Positions 52,787 to 62,249 of a stretch of 64,000 bases of DNA are shown piece by piece. A program made the translations under genes and the position numbers. The notes under the pieces are model-generated. The model was not told the origin of the DNA. It worked only from the letters and a program-made list of their open reading frames with translations, and made no database searches. Where the stretch lies: positions 868,001 to 932,000 of the forward strand of contig OY101116.1 of NCBI GenBank assembly GCA_956465555.1, written 5' to 3'. This DNA is from Nitzschia sp. pyKryTriq1. Taxonomy: Eukaryota > Bacillariophyta > Bacillariophyceae > Bacillariales > Bacillariaceae. Numbering within the stretch: position 1 is the first letter of the stretch; each line of letters begins with the position of its first letter.

Positions 52787-54322
52787 TCATACTTTTGGTG
52801 TAGCAGCATCGATGAGTACGCGTTTCGGGACGCCTAGTGCATCCAGAACTTTGAAGAAAACGTCCCGAAATTTGGAATAGAATCCGTCCCTTCCACCGGT
52901 TTCGAGGTAGCCGAGAATGGCTGCCTTGCCCGTGATGCTCGTTGTTGGCAACCACCGCGTCCTTTCATATTCTTTAAAAAGCATCTGTAGGTCGAGTGGT
53001 GCGTCCTCTTCTAATGCAGTATTGAATTGGAAGATCTTCTCGGCCAAAGAGAAGGAGTCTTGAATCGCTTGGTTTGCACCTTGGCCGAGAAACGGTGGCA
53101 TAGCGTGAGCACTGTCGCCACAAAGGATCGCGTAGGAGCCATCCGTGGAAGGTATCTTCTTGCTCCAGCCGCTAAGGGATAAAGGGTTATGAAAATATAC
53201 ACCAAGCTCGAAGAATCTGTCCGAATCTTCGATGGCAGCAACAACGTCGTCTCCAGGAATATTGTTGGTGGATAACTGCTGAACCATTCTTTGACGCGAT
53301 TCCTCCTTCGGTTTCTTTTCATCTTGGCTCCAGTCTGAGTTCTCAGCAATCGCAGACGCGGTAACAAATTCCTTCCTTTTGAAAGGACCATTGAAATTAT
53401 TATCCAAAGAAGTTACAAATACGCAGTTGCACGGCGGCCGATTCTTGCCGTTTCCAAAAGTTCCTTTGAAAATGTAGGCACCGTCGGCGAAAACTTGTTT
53501 AACAGTTCGTGGCTCCCTGTTGCTTTCACTTTTATCGGCATCAGTGACGGCATACCCAATACGGATGCCTGAATATAAAGCTGCGGCAGTTCCCTCTCTC
53601 TTTGAGGCGTCTATGGAGACCTTTCCCTTCTCAATGTATTCTTTGACAGCAGATTTAATACCATCGCAACCAACGATCAAGTCAAATGGACCTGACTTTG
53701 TCCCGTCAGAAAACTCGCAGAATGCCTCACCGTCGGAGCCGTTAATCCCACTCAGGCTTTTATCCAACGAAATTTGCATGGAAGGATCTTTTGGAAGGGT
53801 TTCTAGTAGAATTTCTTGTAGGGCCCCACGCATGATCCCATACCACATCATCCTCCCGTCAACGAACAGCTCCTCCGTGGCTCTTCCTCCAGCGTCCCTG
53901 AAGATTTTTGCAACGTCGTAATCCCACAGCTTGCTTTCAGACTTTCCATCTTGCCATGACTTATTACGCCCACTCAATGTTTGGGTGGGAACCCCTCCAT
54001 CGATGACGGCTTCTCGGACGACAGGATTTATTTTGCCCAGAACTGCCAAACCACCATTGAGTTGAACACCCGAGCCTGCTTGGTAGTCCAGTTTCTTTCT
54101 AGAGTCGAATAGTACAACTTCAAGGCTTTCAGCGCCGCCGACGGAACCCAATGAAGGAGAATTTTTAAGTGCATGGGCCAATGAAAGACCTGCAATACCT
54201 GCACCAACGATTGCCACACGCTTTATGGGAGTGGTTCGTTTTTTACCGCCGATCGACAACGAACATATTGGCTCAATGGCTAATAAGGACAAAAGAACCA
54301 ATTTCAGAATAGCAAACTTCAT
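52787..54322 (-). CDS. FAD-dependent monooxygenase, zeaxanthin-epoxidase-like
   Basis: From the ATG at 54322, 511 residues, one exon. The N-terminus is a signal peptide (AILKLVLLSLLAIEPICS). FAD motifs: RVAIVGAGIAGLSLAHAL (GxGxxG), FDLIVGCDGIKSAV (DG motif) and ILCGDSAHAMPPFLGQGANQ (GD motif). The order and last motif are those of class A flavin monooxygenases such as zeaxanthin epoxidase. Diatoms hold several ZEP homologues for the diadinoxanthin and violaxanthin cycles, so a carotenoid substrate is plausible. The long insertion between DG and GD motifs and the lack of a C-terminal FHA domain leave room for another substrate. Plastid location is inferred; the import junction is not a clear ASAF. 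Confidence 0.78.
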   Translation of the reverse strand: MKFAILKLVLLSLLAIEPICSLSIGGKKRTTPIKRVAIVGAGIAGLSLAHALKNSPSLGSVGGAESLEVVLFDSRKKLDYQAGSGVQLNGGLAVLGKINPVVREAVIDGGVPTQTLSGRNKSWQDGKSESKLWDYDVAKIFRDAGGRATEELFVDGRMMWYGIMRGALQEILLETLPKDPSMQISLDKSLSGINGSDGEAFCEFSDGTKSGPFDLIVGCDGIKSAVKEYIEKGKVSIDASKREGTAAALYSGIRIGYAVTDADKSESNREPRTVKQVFADGAYIFKGTFGNGKNRPPCNCVFVTSLDNNFNGPFKRKEFVTASAIAENSDWSQDEKKPKEESRQRMVQQLSTNNIPGDDVVAAIEDSDRFFELGVYFHNPLSLSGWSKKIPSTDGSYAILCGDSAHAMPPFLGQGANQAIQDSFSLAEKIFQFNTALEEDAPLDLQMLFKEYERTRWLPTTSITGKAAILGYLETGGRDGFYSKFRDVFFKVLDALGVPKRVLIDAATPKV

Positions 54323-55647
54323 TGTAAACCAGCAAGCCGAATGGATATGGTTGTAAACGTTGATACGCACTTCTTTATGCCGGTACCTGGTACCCCTGGC
54401 TCTGTTTTGTCTCCTGTTTTCGATACCGGTACATACCTCTTGGGCGGTCGGTGGGAAAGAATGACGCGAAAAATGACGAGCGACGAAAGACAGACGAAAG
54501 ACAGACATAGTCTGTACACTATACGCTGTCAGCTGACGCTTCGACTAGTGGGACCACTTCCTCAGCCCCACGTTCTACAGTAGTGTTGATGCTAGCTAAA
54601 GTTCGTCTGCTCTTCCGAAGCACGAACCTATCTCAAGTAAAGTAAACTTCCATCTCAAACTCGAGATTATGACACTTGTTATTCTACCTTTGATAACTTT
54701 GCTTGTTGGCATCGGATCTTGCTATTGCCCATCGATCTTGGAACTGACAGATTCAACAACTACTATGAATATCTTCCGCCGTGATCCCAACGGTCTAAGT
54801 CTTGATCCCACAAGATTGTATGTTATGATCATCATCTGTTGCAATTAGGGGATCTCTGGGTAGTAATATCGAATCTTCAGGTATAGTAAACAATAGTCTC
54901 CGCTGGAGCCTCGCTTCCAAGATAGCTTTCTAATTGTATCCCAGACTGCTCATTCAATTGGATTTCCATTTGGGACTGTTTCTGTACATCGTGAATCCAA
55001 TTCACAACAAGTGCGCGCAAAATTTCGTCGCTGTAGTATGATCCTTCCGACCCGTACAGGACCTGGTAGTACTGTATCATGGATCAATAATTTAGACTCA
55101 TGGGTAGTATGTACCGGTCCTACCGTTAGTACTGTACGTACTGGTACTGTACTGTACTCTACCGGTACTACCGGTACAATACTGGTACCTGTAATACTTC
55201 GCCTTCATTTTTCAGGCAGGCACCTCTGAAAAACGACGACTCCTCCTCTCCTCTTCCTCCCCCCCCCTCCTTCTCTCTCGTCTCTACACCCTACAACCAG
55301 CGCAAGTACTTCAGCATTAGAACGGCTATATTCCCTCTCTTCTCTACTAGTAGAGTTCTAATCAGTGGAATGAGTGAGTTACGCTGTCTACTAGCGTCAA
55401 ACACTACTTGAACTCGTAGTAACTCCGACGTACAAATAGGAGGAAGCAAGTAGCAAAGGGCATTATTTTGTTGCCATTTGTGATGTCTATTAACTTATAC
55501 TTGCGAGTTTCGATAGCATACTCGTTCTCTAGCCCTGTGATAATGGTGAAGGCTACGACTTCAAGTTCTTGCTTGGATCAGGTCTAAGGTCAGGTCTAAG
55601 TGTTACTTGAAGAACGACAACTAAGCCGGAGAAGCTGTCAAAGCTTC
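54323..55647. other. Intergenic region with palindromes and possible small frames
   Basis: The 1325 bases include ggtacctggtacc at ~54382-54394, a GTAC cluster at ~55110-55190 and the palindrome CTCTACTAGTAGAG at 55342-55355. A minus-strand frame of 67 codons from an ATG at 55080 to 54877 has a fairly protein-like composition, but no context supports it. Confidence 0.45.
54669..54848 (+). CDS. Possible small secreted peptide
   Basis: A 59-codon frame from an ATG, starting with a hydrophobic stretch (MTLVILPLITLLVGIGSCYC) like a signal peptide, then PSILELTDSTTTMNIFRRDP. Internal gtatgt near its end and a downstream ttcag could form an intron that gives a slightly different tail. Nothing else supports it; treat as tentative. 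Confidence 0.25.
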   Translation: MTLVILPLITLLVGIGSCYCPSILELTDSTTTMNIFRRDPNGLSLDPTRLYVMIIICCN

Positions 55648-56271
55648 TTAGAAGACACCTTGGCCATCACCGAAGGGCGAGATGTGTCCAGCGGCGTATT
55701 GCTCGTACATGGTTTGGCCAGTCAATTGCTCGGCAACCAAGTTTCCGAGGATACCCATCATGGCGGCGCGGCCGTTGTTGATCTCAACATTCAACTTGCG
55801 GGCCTTCTCTTCGGGGTCCTCGATGTTGGTTCCGAAGTATCCAACACCGTAGTCTCCGTCGTACTTGGAGGCAGGCATCCAGGCCAACTCGACAAGGGCG
55901 AAGAAGGCAAGGATTTGGGCAAGTCCGGCGGTGGGGATGGCACGGATACCATCGGCTCCAAGGGGAACATCGGAGAACTTCAAGTTGTTCGAGGGGGAAA
56001 GGTATCCATCGAAGACAATGTGGTTGTTGTGGACGATGACACCGACAACGGCAGCCATGGCAACACGTCCGTGCTTGCGCTCGACGGCTCGGCGACGCTC
56101 GAAGGACTCGGGTTGGGTCTCCAACCATCCAAGAGGGTCGTAAACACCAAGGGGCTCAGTGACTCCGAGCTCAAGCTCGCTGACGGCAAGGGCAGACGAG
56201 GTCTTGGCGGTTTGGGCCGGGGCAAAGGCGGCGGCAGATCCGGCGAGGAGGGCGGCGATAGCAAGCTTCAT
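55648..56271 (-). CDS. Fucoxanthin-chlorophyll a/c antenna protein, copy 3
   Basis: 207 residues from the ATG at 56271. The protein is identical, residue for residue, to copy 1 at 35813-36436, with only scattered silent changes (for example AAGCTT against AAGCTC after the ATG, and GGC against GGT near the end). It has the same plastid signal (SAAAFAPAQ) and the three light-harvesting helices. It lies ~19 kb from copy 1 in opposite orientation, and its flanks do not match those of copy 1. Identity confined to the coding part points to gene conversion or very strong selection with codon bias. Confidence 0.96.
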   Translation of the reverse strand: MKLAIAALLAGSAAAFAPAQTAKTSSALAVSELELGVTEPLGVYDPLGWLETQPESFERRRAVERKHGRVAMAAVVGVIVHNNHIVFDGYLSPSNNLKFSDVPLGADGIRAIPTAGLAQILAFFALVELAWMPASKYDGDYGVGYFGTNIEDPEEKARKLNVEINNGRAAMMGILGNLVAEQLTGQTMYEQYAAGHISPFGDGQGVF

Positions 56272-56759
56272 TTTGATCGTAAAAGAGGTGTTGACTGCAA
56301 TTGTAAGAAGAGAGAGCTGAGAAGACCGCAGGAGCCATACAAGCAACCGGAACGAAACAACCAAACATCTTCAACGATGGCGTTGCACCGTGAGGAAAAG
56401 ATCGCTGACAAGTGGATATCGGTGCACAAGTTGAGGCTATTCCCAGTACTGGAACGCCGTACAAAGATACTTCAACTTCTTCAACTGGCGATGAAGAACG
56501 GACGTTCGAAGCCGGTCAAAGTCAAAATGTCGCTCGGTCGCGATCGGTCTGACCGAACCAAAATTCTCTCTACGACAGTCGGACGACACGAAAAGCCCCG
56601 CCGGCCGGCATGGATGTATCTGATGTATCTGGCCGGCCGCCGCGCATTGAAATCGGAGAACCCCGGGCCGGCGAAAGCGCCAAAGGCCGAAGGCGGAGAA
56701 AGGACAGAAAAAGATCAACAGAAGAAAGAGCTTATTACTTGTCATTTTCACGATCCACC
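56272..56759. promoter_or_regulatory. Divergent promoter region of antenna gene 3 and UBLCP1
   Basis: The 488 bases lie between two divergent starts. Two GCCGGCC-type sites occur at ~56600-56640. An open frame crosses it only because the antisense of antenna gene 3 is open. Confidence 0.45.
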
Positions 56760-58088
56760 ATGGGAGACGCAGCATTGAATACCGGTGTGACCCTGATCGC
56801 TAAATGGGGAAAGGAAAGAATCACGCTTGAAGGGCTGAACGCAGAAACCACAATTGGGAATGTGAAAGATTTGCTTTCGGAACGGACCGGAGTCCTCCAA
56901 AAAAGGCAAAAACTTATTGGGCTTTCCGCCAAGGGCGGCGCAAAAATCAATGATGATCTCATTCTGGATGATCTCAAGATCAAAAACGGCAAGAGCAAGG
57001 ATGCTTCTGAATGTATAGTCCATGAATTCATCATGATGGGGACGAAAGAAGAACAGATTTTCGTTGATCCTGGAGAAAAGGATGACCTGCCTGATGTCAT
57101 TGATGATTTCGATCTGGATTTCAATGCCGGAAGCAGCGAGGTGAGAGCTGGCATGCCGCAATACAGTATCGCCAACTGTTCACCCTATCTAACACGGTTT
57201 CTTTCTATAGTGGCTTCAACATGTGGCGAATGGTGAAAATTTAAAAAAGTTTACGGAGCACACCGCCGTCCACATTATGAATGAACCACGAGAGGGAAAA
57301 CCATTGTTGGTGCTTGATCTTGATCACACGCTGCTCGATTTTAGCAGCAAAAGACTGCAACAAGATTCTAGTACACATGTTGTTGGTGCGGGAATGGCTG
57401 CTGCGATGAAAAGGTGGGCTTGAAAATATGCTTTGTCGATTTGTCTAGATGGAGATAACTTTGTGTGTGCATCCTTCTGACATTTCTGACATTCGTACAA
57501 CGAAACAGGCCATTCATGGATGATTTCCTTGTCACGACCTACAAACACTATGACTTGGTTGTATGGTCACAGACGTCTTGGAGAGTAAGTTTGCTTGGAA
57601 TCAGTATTACGTTGCGCGTTTCGATGCAGTGGATTGCGAACCTGACCACATTTTTATTTATTTTACAGTGGCTGGAAGTCAAATTGACGGAGCTGGGTAT
57701 GCTCACGCACCCAGGCTATAAATTCTGCTTTGTCATGGACAAGACAAGTATGTTCACGATCAAAAGTACCAGACGAGGAGGTACTTCAGTGGTGCACCAT
57801 GTAAAGCCACTTCAGATAATCTGGTCCAAATTTCCACGGTGGGGCAGTCACAACACTGTGCACTTGGATGATCTATCTAGAAATTTTGCTCTGAATCTGG
57901 GTTGCGGCCTCAAATGCACAGGATATTACCGCAAAAAGGGCAAGGCGCAGCGAGATACGGAGTTATTGGGGATTATGAAGTATTTGGAAGAACTTGCTGC
58001 GGCTAACGTCAGTTTTGATGATGTGGATTTCGACTCTTGGGCGGATGTCGTCAGCGGGAAGCGCCCTCTCGCTAAAGACAGCTCATAG
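56760..58088 (+). CDS. UBLCP1: Ubiquitin-like-domain CTD phosphatase, UBLCP1
   Basis: Four exons: 56760-57140, 57211-57413, 57509-57584 and 57669-58088, with introns of 70, 95 and 84 bp; 359 residues. An N-terminal ubiquitin-like domain (LIAKWGKERITLEGL; TIGNVKDLLSERTGV) is followed by the HAD-type phosphatase with LLVLDLDHTLLDF, the DxDxT active site. Later motifs: YDLVVWSQTSW, FCFVMDKTSMF and NTVHLDDLSRNFALN. UBLCP1 is the nuclear phosphatase that docks on the proteasome base and restrains it by dephosphorylation. Exon joints were chosen so that each motif reads through and all phases agree. Confidence 0.94.
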
Positions 58089-58213
58089 AGTGTTTATAGA
58101 AGAGAACCCTCTACGAGACTACTTCAGCTGTCGTGGCGTCCAATATTGCAAGTCTACTTTTGAGGTTAGAGCCATTCTGGAATCAAAGGTACTATGATAG
58201 CATTATAGTTGAT

Positions 58214-59407
58214 CTAGAAATTCTTATCTCCTCTGTTTCCCATTTTGTTGCCACTCCCTCTGGGATTTTGGTCCTTCCAATCGTCCCAATCTCGGTCGAG
58301 TTTAGCGCTGGCGTCAACCAGATCGACGTTGTCCTCCATGCCATCCCTGACCAATTCTTCATACCGCCTTGGCTCGTTTATTTTGTTGGCTTCGGCTTCC
58401 TTCTGTCGCGCGTCTCGCTCCATTGCAGCATGATATTCTCTTTCTCCTAGTTCCTCAAGGGACATTGTTGGCTGATTCCAACCTGGTCGGAACACCTTGG
58501 ATCGGATCTCTTCTCGTTTAACCTGTATTTGCCCCGACTGATCCTTTGTAATCCGTGTCACCTGCAGGGGCTTGCCTGAAAGAGGCGGAGATCGCTGTTC
58601 ATCAGGCGTGGGTGCGCCTTTTCCATTATGATGTTGCATATTTTGGTTCTCTTCTTCTCGTTTGACCATCATTTCAATCATGGGTAGTTCTTGCTTTGAT
58701 TGCGCCCACTGCTCCAGGGCTTCAGCCGTTTGGAAGGATAAATCTTTTAGTGCTAACATCCTCTGGAGTCCTTCATCGTCGTATCCATCCATTTCCTCTT
58801 CCGCTGCCATCCCACATCTTTGCCGCCGTTCTCTTAGAGCTTTGAGACGTTCCATTTCTTTCTTGGTTTGTTGCTTGGCTTTGAATCGAGCAATTTTGGC
58901 GTCGCGATTTGGAGGCGGCAACGGCCTCGACATCAATTCGTCTCCACCAACATCTTCCGCGAGACTTTGGTATTCTTTGATTTCTTCCGTGGAGAGCAAT
59001 TCTAGCCGTTCTAAGCTTCCCAGGAAGGTGGACCACAACTCCAAACTCGTTAGAACGAGCTTTTTCCGTTCTGCCATATGACCGGGACGTATGGGAAGGC
59101 CGACCATGGCCATGGCCAGAAAATGCTCTACCGCCAAGAATGGTAGTGATTTTGTGCTGACATCTTCGATTGTCTCATTGGAAGAAAAGAGGCTAAGGGC
59201 CTGGACATCTTGCTGCACCGTCTCCAGGAGGGCAACGGCTTGCTCCAAGGAAGTGGACTCTTCGACGAGGGCGCGGCCACGCAAAAACTTTTCATGAAGG
59301 CTTTCTCCTTCGTTGTTCGACGCAGACGCTGGAGTTGCGGCATCGCTCATGGTTGAAACGGGGCTGCAATTACAGCTTCCTGTGTTATTATGTTGGTGTG
59401 CTTTCAT
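58214..59407 (-). CDS. TAP42: TAP42/IGBP1 (alpha4) PP2A-binding protein
   Basis: 397 residues, no intron. The N-terminal half is the helical TAP42 domain (SLPFLAVEHFLAMAMVGLPI; RKKLVLTSLELWSTFLGSL) and the middle holds the RPLPPPNRDAKIARFKAKQQ block typical of the family. The C-terminal part is charged, with SLEELGEREYHAAMERDARQ and a conserved DDWKDQNPRGSGNKMGNRGD end. TAP42/alpha4 binds free PP2A-type catalytic subunits downstream of TOR and protects them from decay. Two starts are possible, 59407 and 59350 (MSDAATPAS); the second matches the family length better. It converges on UBLCP1, 125 bases between stops. Confidence 0.92.
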   Translation of the reverse strand: MKAHQHNNTGSCNCSPVSTMSDAATPASASNNEGESLHEKFLRGRALVEESTSLEQAVALLETVQQDVQALSLFSSNETIEDVSTKSLPFLAVEHFLAMAMVGLPIRPGHMAERKKLVLTSLELWSTFLGSLERLELLSTEEIKEYQSLAEDVGGDELMSRPLPPPNRDAKIARFKAKQQTKKEMERLKALRERRQRCGMAAEEEMDGYDDEGLQRMLALKDLSFQTAEALEQWAQSKQELPMIEMMVKREEENQNMQHHNGKGAPTPDEQRSPPLSGKPLQVTRITKDQSGQIQVKREEIRSKVFRPGWNQPTMSLEELGEREYHAAMERDARQKEAEANKINEPRRYEELVRDGMEDNVDLVDASAKLDRDWDDWKDQNPRGSGNKMGNRGDKNF

Positions 59408-60170
59408 ATCATCTTGACGCTCTCGTCCACATTTTTAATTTGATGCATCTTTTTCATCATGCGTTTTCTTCGTTCGATTTCCTTCGTATTCGTGGGGATC
59501 ATTCATCGCCTTCCCGCCGTGTGAATCGCAGACGACGTTACAAGTACACGTACACTGGTACTGTACACGTATGAGTACCGGCACCGGTACAAGTACCAGG
59601 TACGGTACCTGGTACCGGCGTGCGTACCGCAAAGGGAAAACGCTCGTGACGTGTCGTGATATCACATGCTGGCTACCGTTCGTAGAATTATCTTGTATGG
59701 TACTCGTACTGGTACAGTATGAGTATGGATCAGAGAACGGTATGGATACTCTCTACCGGCGCTATTAGAGCTACCGGCACGTACAGTCAGTAGACGAGAT
59801 CGAAAAATAGAACTACAGTGTACTACTACTAGTAGAGAGTAGAGTCTCTAGAGTGTACTTTCCTCTCATCAGTTCTCTACTCCCTATTGTACAACGCATC
59901 AGCAATCTCTGCTAGCTACAAAAAAGTACTCCGTGTCTCGCATCTCGTCGATGTAATCGATTAATAGCTGTTGAATAGAGCATACTCGTAGCTAGTAAGT
60001 TTATTCCCGGCGAAATCAACGCCGATAAGCTACGCATAAATACTAGAAAGAGGAATGTGTGACGCTTGGTGTTTCTACGGTTACAGTATCGACCAGCACG
60101 CTGCTACTTTCTTGCTACATACTCCGGTAGCACGACTATTTCTCGTCTGCGGGTGCAACGTATACCTCTT
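59408..60170. promoter_or_regulatory. Intergenic region with inverted GTAC repeat
   Basis: The 763 bases lie upstream of TAP42 and downstream of the RelA/SpoT-like-TPR gene. An 11-base inverted repeat (gtaccaggtac and its complement, one base between) spans 59593-59615; CTACTAGTAG is at 59826-59835. No supported gene. Confidence 0.5.
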
Positions 60171-62249
60171 CTAGGACTCCCGTTGGCAGTTTTCACAGGC
60201 TCGAATACTCCTCAGGGAAGCTTTGGTATCGGGGTGCCTCTTTGTAAGGATCTTCGAGCGAATAGCCAGGGCCGCTTTGTGTTCTTTCAAGGCCTCCGAA
60301 AAGTCACCCTTTTGATTGAGCACATAGCCGATCCAGTAGTGCGAATCAGCTGCCTCTGGACTATCTCTGCTGACAACAGTTTCTCTGATGCGAAGCGCCT
60401 TACGATGCCTAGATTCGGCTTCTTCGTAGTCTTGGACCTCGGTAAGCAATTTACCAATTTCAGTGTGTGAGTCTGCAGTCGCTTGGTGGGTCTTTCCAAA
60501 TACTTCCTCGCGAATAGCCAAGGCAATACTGTACTCTTCCATTGCACCCTGGAAATCGCCTTGTTGGTAGAGAACACTGCCAAGAAGGCTGTGTCCAGAC
60601 GCGACGTCAGCATGGTTCTCGCCCAAGAGTGATTCCAAAATGGACAATGACTCGCGATAGGCAGCTAGCGCTCCTTGGAAGTCACCAAGTTTGCACAAAG
60701 ATTCTCCAATGTTCTGGTATGATCCTGCAACGTCCAAGTGGTCCTCGCCAAGGCACCTCTCTCGGATGACTAGGGCCTTTCGGTATTGCTGAAGGGCTCC
60801 ACGGTGCTCCATCAACTCGTCACCATCGTCTCCTCGCATGACAATGGTATGGCCGAGGTGGCTACGGGTGATGGCAACTTCGGGGCTATAAGGACCAAAG
60901 ACCTCTTCCTGGATTTCCAGGCACTTTTGGAGACTGCGCAGCGCATGGTCATAATGCCCCTTTCTTGCTTGAACTAGGCCAATATCCTGGTAAGTTGCAG
61001 CAGTGTGGGGATGAATCTCACCAATAGACGACTCTTGAAGCGTCAGAACGCGAGAGTAGATTTGAAGGGCTCGATCATAATCTTCCAGATTTTGATTGAA
61101 AAGTCTTGCAAACATGAAAAGCTGGTTGGGATCATCCGAGTCTAGGATCTTTCCCATCAAGTTTTCGTCAACCTTGCCAGCCTCCTGGAGCATTTCAAGA
61201 TCACTCATCGTTTCTTCGACCGTGCGTTCTGGTCCAGCAAAGCAAGATCTGAAATACTTGTAGTGGTTTTGCAAACCGAACATTTTCTCGAGGTTGAGAA
61301 CGTCTTTATGGTGGACCTGAATCTCGGCAACAAACTGAACATTTTCCTTGTAGGGCCAGTCAAGCAAAACGTGGTAAAGAATATCACGATATCCACTGTA
61401 TGCTGGTTTCGCATAACGATTCTTGACCTGAACAATGTGCGCCTTCTTCGATAGAAACTTGTTGACTTGAGCAACCTGCTTCTTTGTTTTGCAGGTGACG
61501 CTGGCTCGGAGGATATCATACAACCAGGATTCTGGCGGTCCAGGAGAGCGAATCAAGTACTCTTCACGCGCCTTTTCATTGGCTCTGTCGCGAGGTTTCA
61601 ACTCTACGATCTTCGCGTCGACATAGTCCAGACCCTTGACTTTGTCAACCATTTTGTCCAGCAGATCACGCAGGGCCTGCTTGATTTGATAGGCAGCCTC
61701 GTAAACTTCGCCAAGGTTCTTCGCCGGCTCACCTTCTGCATCCTGTTGCTGGTATTTGACCTTGAACGTGCCGTCCTCTTCTAAGATTCCTCCGGAGTGG
61801 TCCTCGACTTCGATTCCAGCCATCGTATCGTCCGCATCAATCTTCTTCATGCGTTCCCCGATTTTTCGGTGCACATCCATAAAGTGACTAAGGCGTTCGA
61901 AGAATTTTTCTTGCTTCACTAGTAGCAAAGCACTGCTTTCTTCTTCACCAAGTTCCTCCTCTTCTTCCTCGCTCCCTTCTTCGTCGTAATACTCCTCCTC
62001 ATCATCATCATCATCGAGGGGGGCGGCTTCTTCCTCTTCCTCCTCGTCACTAATTTCTACGTCATCTTCTTCCTCTTCGGGCTCCTCTTCGGGTTCTTCT
62101 GAGGGCTCTACTTCTTCCTCTTCCTCGTCGTCACTAATGTCTACGTCCGAGATTTCAACGCTGTCATCATCATCACTGTCACTGGCAGGGCCACTCACGG
62201 CATCAAAACCCTCGACAATGGACTCGTGTTCCTCGCCAAGGATCGTCAT
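60171..62249 (-). CDS. RelA/SpoT-like domain fused to kinesin-light-chain-type TPRs
   Basis: A single exon of 692 residues. Residues ~20-105 are an acidic low-complexity run. Residues ~180-345 match the pattern of eukaryotic RelA/SpoT-like nucleotidyltransferase folds: ESWLYDILRASVTCKTKKQV, HIVQVKNRYAKPAYSGYRDI, VQFVAEIQVHHKDVLNLEKM and HYKYFRSCF. The central Arg/Asp and Glu-Gln positions of the fold (GYRDI, EIQVH) are there, but activity toward (p)ppGpp is not shown. From ~405 on come about six 42-residue TPRs of kinesin-light-chain type (ALQQYRKALVIRERCLGEDH; HADVASGHSLLGSVLYQQGD), for protein binding. No targeting signal, so it is likely cytosolic. Confidence 0.8.
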   Translation of the reverse strand: MTILGEEHESIVEGFDAVSGPASDSDDDDSVEISDVDISDDEEEEEVEPSEEPEEEPEEEEDDVEISDEEEEEEAAPLDDDDDEEEYYDEEGSEEEEEELGEEESSALLLVKQEKFFERLSHFMDVHRKIGERMKKIDADDTMAGIEVEDHSGGILEEDGTFKVKYQQQDAEGEPAKNLGEVYEAAYQIKQALRDLLDKMVDKVKGLDYVDAKIVELKPRDRANEKAREEYLIRSPGPPESWLYDILRASVTCKTKKQVAQVNKFLSKKAHIVQVKNRYAKPAYSGYRDILYHVLLDWPYKENVQFVAEIQVHHKDVLNLEKMFGLQNHYKYFRSCFAGPERTVEETMSDLEMLQEAGKVDENLMGKILDSDDPNQLFMFARLFNQNLEDYDRALQIYSRVLTLQESSIGEIHPHTAATYQDIGLVQARKGHYDHALRSLQKCLEIQEEVFGPYSPEVAITRSHLGHTIVMRGDDGDELMEHRGALQQYRKALVIRERCLGEDHLDVAGSYQNIGESLCKLGDFQGALAAYRESLSILESLLGENHADVASGHSLLGSVLYQQGDFQGAMEEYSIALAIREEVFGKTHQATADSHTEIGKLLTEVQDYEEAESRHRKALRIRETVVSRDSPEAADSHYWIGYVLNQKGDFSEALKEHKAALAIRSKILTKRHPDTKASLRSIRACENCQRES

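Noticed and set aside
54877-55080. 67-codon minus-strand frame with ATG
   Set aside because: Composition is fairly protein-like, but there is no targeting signal, family pattern or splice support. Left as part of the intergenic description.
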